From NCBI RefSeq assembly GCF_937949835.1, contig NZ_CALEDC010000300.1:1-6804 (forward strand): a DNA stretch of 6,804 bases, in the 5' to 3' direction. Every line of letters begins with the position of its first letter. Position 1 is the stretch's first letter. Origin of the DNA: an uncultured Campylobacter sp. Its GTDB lineage: Bacteria > Campylobacterota > Campylobacteria > Campylobacterales > Campylobacteraceae. The notes under the pieces were generated by a model. The model was not told where the DNA came from. It saw only the letters and a program-made list of their open reading frames with translations, and ran no database searches. Shown piece after piece: positions 6,582 to 6,804 of the stretch. The position numbers were made by a program, and so were the translations under genes.

Positions 6582-6616
6582 CTAACTAAGTTACTAGCGA
6601 TTAGTTGTGCATTTCT

Positions 6617-6801
6617 ACAAATCACTATGTGCTTTATAGCAAAAGCGATAGAGGTAAATAAGCTTTTATAAAATTCATATTATAAGAAGTTTTTTGTGCA
6701 GTCTATTACAAAGCAAATCAAAAGTCCTACGAGTATGAGTGTGTATTTGTCTGCAATTGCTGCTCAATGAATATTTAGGCGACTGTGATATATTCTATTA
6801 A
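6617..6801 (+). pseudogene. Second, diverged remnant resembling the 4940-5110 tract
   Basis: Downstream of the AT-rich gene, one frame reads NHYVLYSKSDRGK then a stop (6659-6661). The same frame resumes through a second stop (6683-6685) to YYKANQKSYEYECVFVC. A shifted frame then reads NEYLGDCDIFY. These match in order RYVLYKDTSDCKSDYDK, NDQKRAKYNQTVFVC and GDLDANYGNIEF of the first remnant, and short DNA runs such as ATCAAAAG and TTTAG(A/G)CG also agree. The tract is too broken to be expressed as one protein and reaches the window edge. The family is unknown. The similarity was judged by eye, so chance resemblance in AT-rich DNA is possible. Confidence 0.35.
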
Positions 6802-6804
6802 GGC

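Noticed and set aside
6580..6606. AACTAA/TTAGTT inverted repeat as terminator of the AT-rich gene
   Set aside because: The stem has a single G-C pair per arm, the loop is about 11 bases and no T-run follows.

Overview
The window reads as chromosome of a Campylobacter-type Campylobacterota. The Mqo and Pyk proteins look like campylobacter versions. A malate:quinone oxidoreductase gene directly upstream of pyruvate kinase is, from memory, also the Campylobacter jejuni arrangement. The spacers are full of AAATTTTAAAATTT-type DNA. The housekeeping genes are fairly GC-rich for the genus, which suggests the C. gracilis/showae/rectus/curvus side. Species is not determined.

Layout. Bases 1-256 hold no gene. 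A minus-strand gene (257-1441) encodes a secreted TRAP-type solute-binding protein of the 2-oxoacid (TakP-like) kind, with no membrane subunits beside it. A 121-base divergent spacer with a 14-base AT palindrome follows. Then come mqo (1563-2909) and pyk (3222-4691) on the plus strand, separated by about 310 bases filled with some ten degenerate copies of a 16-base palindrome at roughly 26-base spacing. The three genes fit one theme: periplasmic capture of organic acids, oxidation of malate into the quinone pool, and the PEP/pyruvate step.

Behind pyk the character changes. Bases 4692-5285 hold no intact gene, but broken reading frames in several phases look like a decayed gene. A very AT-rich, orphan 431-codon gene (5286-6581) follows. 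It is preceded by an extended -10 promoter and overlaps the last broken frame by ATGA. I read its protein as a probable PIN-like nuclease, from D100, D323 and D352 in PIN-like sequence contexts; this is inference. The remaining 223 bases contain a second tract that resembles part of the first decayed tract. The AT-rich gene is therefore flanked by two related gene remnants. This is the accessory, probably horizontally acquired part of the window and the best candidate for something new.
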